This document shows positions 5,686 through 5,970 of a stretch of 5,970 bases of DNA, piece by piece. The notes below the pieces were generated by a model. That model ran no database searches and was not told the DNA's origin. It saw only the letters and a list, made by a program, of their open reading frames with translations. The stretch spans positions 1-5,970 of the forward strand of contig JAUUZT010000057.1 of assembly GCA_030589825.1 (NCBI GenBank). The letters run 5' to 3'. The DNA comes from Dehalococcoidia bacterium (GTDB taxonomy: Bacteria; Chloroflexota; Dehalococcoidia; GIF9; AB-539-J10). Position numbers and translations under genes: made by a program. Within the stretch, counting starts at the first letter, position 1. The number at the start of each line of letters is the position of its first letter.

Positions 5686-5970
5686 ATGGGAAAGAGAGAC
5701 TCGCCGGCAGCAAAGACACAAATGAACAAAGTAATAGCTCTTGTTGGTATGCCTGGAGCAGGCAAATCAGAGGTCGCTGGCGTTTTCCAGAAGTTCGGAT
5801 TTCAGATAATACACTTTGGTGATGTCACCTGGCAGGAATTGAAAAAACTGGGGCTTGAATGTAATGAGCAGAATGAGCGTCATACCAGGGAGTCATTGAG
5901 GAAAAAACATGGCATGGCAGCCTATGCGCTATTAAATCTGCCACGGATTGACAGCGCCCTGGAATCATCA
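5686..5970 (+). CDS. UPF0200/adenylate-kinase-like P-loop NTPase, N-terminal part (cut by right edge)
   Basis: The first 95 residues are present and the frame is open to the window end. After a 12-residue polar N-terminus comes NKVIALVGMPGAGKSEVAGVF, a beta strand and P-loop (GMPGAGKS, residues 21-28). FQIIHFGDVTWQEL and then LRKKHGMAAYAL follow. The GDV and REEHGM-type blocks after the P-loop match my memory of UPF0200, a nucleotide-kinase-like family related to adenylate and dephospho-CoA kinases, best known from archaea. Its substrate is not established. Homologues would be expected to start at about Met 13 (base 5722); I kept ATG 5686 because the promoter lies directly before it and no stop intervenes. 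Neither ATG has a Shine-Dalgarno sequence. It is divergent from the efflux operon and probably unrelated to it. A generic dephospho-CoA kinase-like protein is the alternative. Confidence 0.8.
   Translation, partial: MGKRDSPAAKTQMNKVIALVGMPGAGKSEVAGVFQKFGFQIIHFGDVTWQELKKLGLECNEQNERHTRESLRKKHGMAAYALLNLPRIDSALESS

Noticed and set aside
1..5970. CRISPR array, insertion sequence or transposase
   Set aside because: No regularly spaced repeats beyond the short tetR-leader repeat, no terminal inverted repeats and no transposase-like protein were seen.

Overview
The window looks like part of a chromosome of an uncultured or environmental bacterium, most plausibly a Chloroflexota (Dehalococcoidia-like) organism. 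Three things point that way, none decisive. A 23S rRNA gene starts from its own promoter with no 16S gene or tRNA in front of it, an arrangement known from Dehalococcoides and some other lineages. A P-loop protein resembling the mainly archaeal UPF0200 family lies at the right edge. The efflux adaptor has a lipoprotein signal and no outer-membrane partner gene is visible. The phylum call is inference.

Layout from left to right: (1) bases 1-269, minus strand, hold the 5' part of a 23S rRNA gene that runs off the left edge. (2) Bases 270-460 hold its leader (a boxA-like motif and a 5'-terminal hairpin), a TTGACA-18-TATAAT promoter, and, 8 bases further upstream, a hairpin terminator that closes the neighbouring operon. 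(3) Bases 461-5522, minus strand, are a tight four-gene operon transcribed in the order TetR-family regulator, MacB/LolD-type ABC ATPase, eight-TM FtsX/MacB-type permease, HlyD/MacA-type lipoprotein adaptor. The first two junctions are overlaps in which a GTG start lies inside the last codons of the upstream gene, so translational coupling is likely. (4) Bases 5523-5685 are a divergent intergenic region with a perfect TTGACA-17-TATAAT promoter for the operon, followed by an 18-base-period direct repeat that could be the regulator's operator. It also holds a plus-strand promoter placed so close to the next gene that the mRNA may be nearly leaderless. (5) From base 5686, plus strand, comes the start of a UPF0200/adenylate-kinase-like P-loop protein cut by the right edge.

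How the genes work together: the TetR protein probably represses its own promoter and so controls the whole cassette. When an unknown ligand (drug, peptide, lipid or metabolite) binds it, the ATPase, permease and adaptor are made together. They would form a tripartite-like MacAB/YknXYZ-style pump that moves a substrate out of, or within, the cell membrane. The operon is codirectional with the 23S gene, and the terminator separates the two transcription units. The genes themselves belong to known families. I see no clearly new system; the more interesting points are the unlinked 23S unit, the coupled GTG starts, the repeat in the operator position and the possible leaderless gene.
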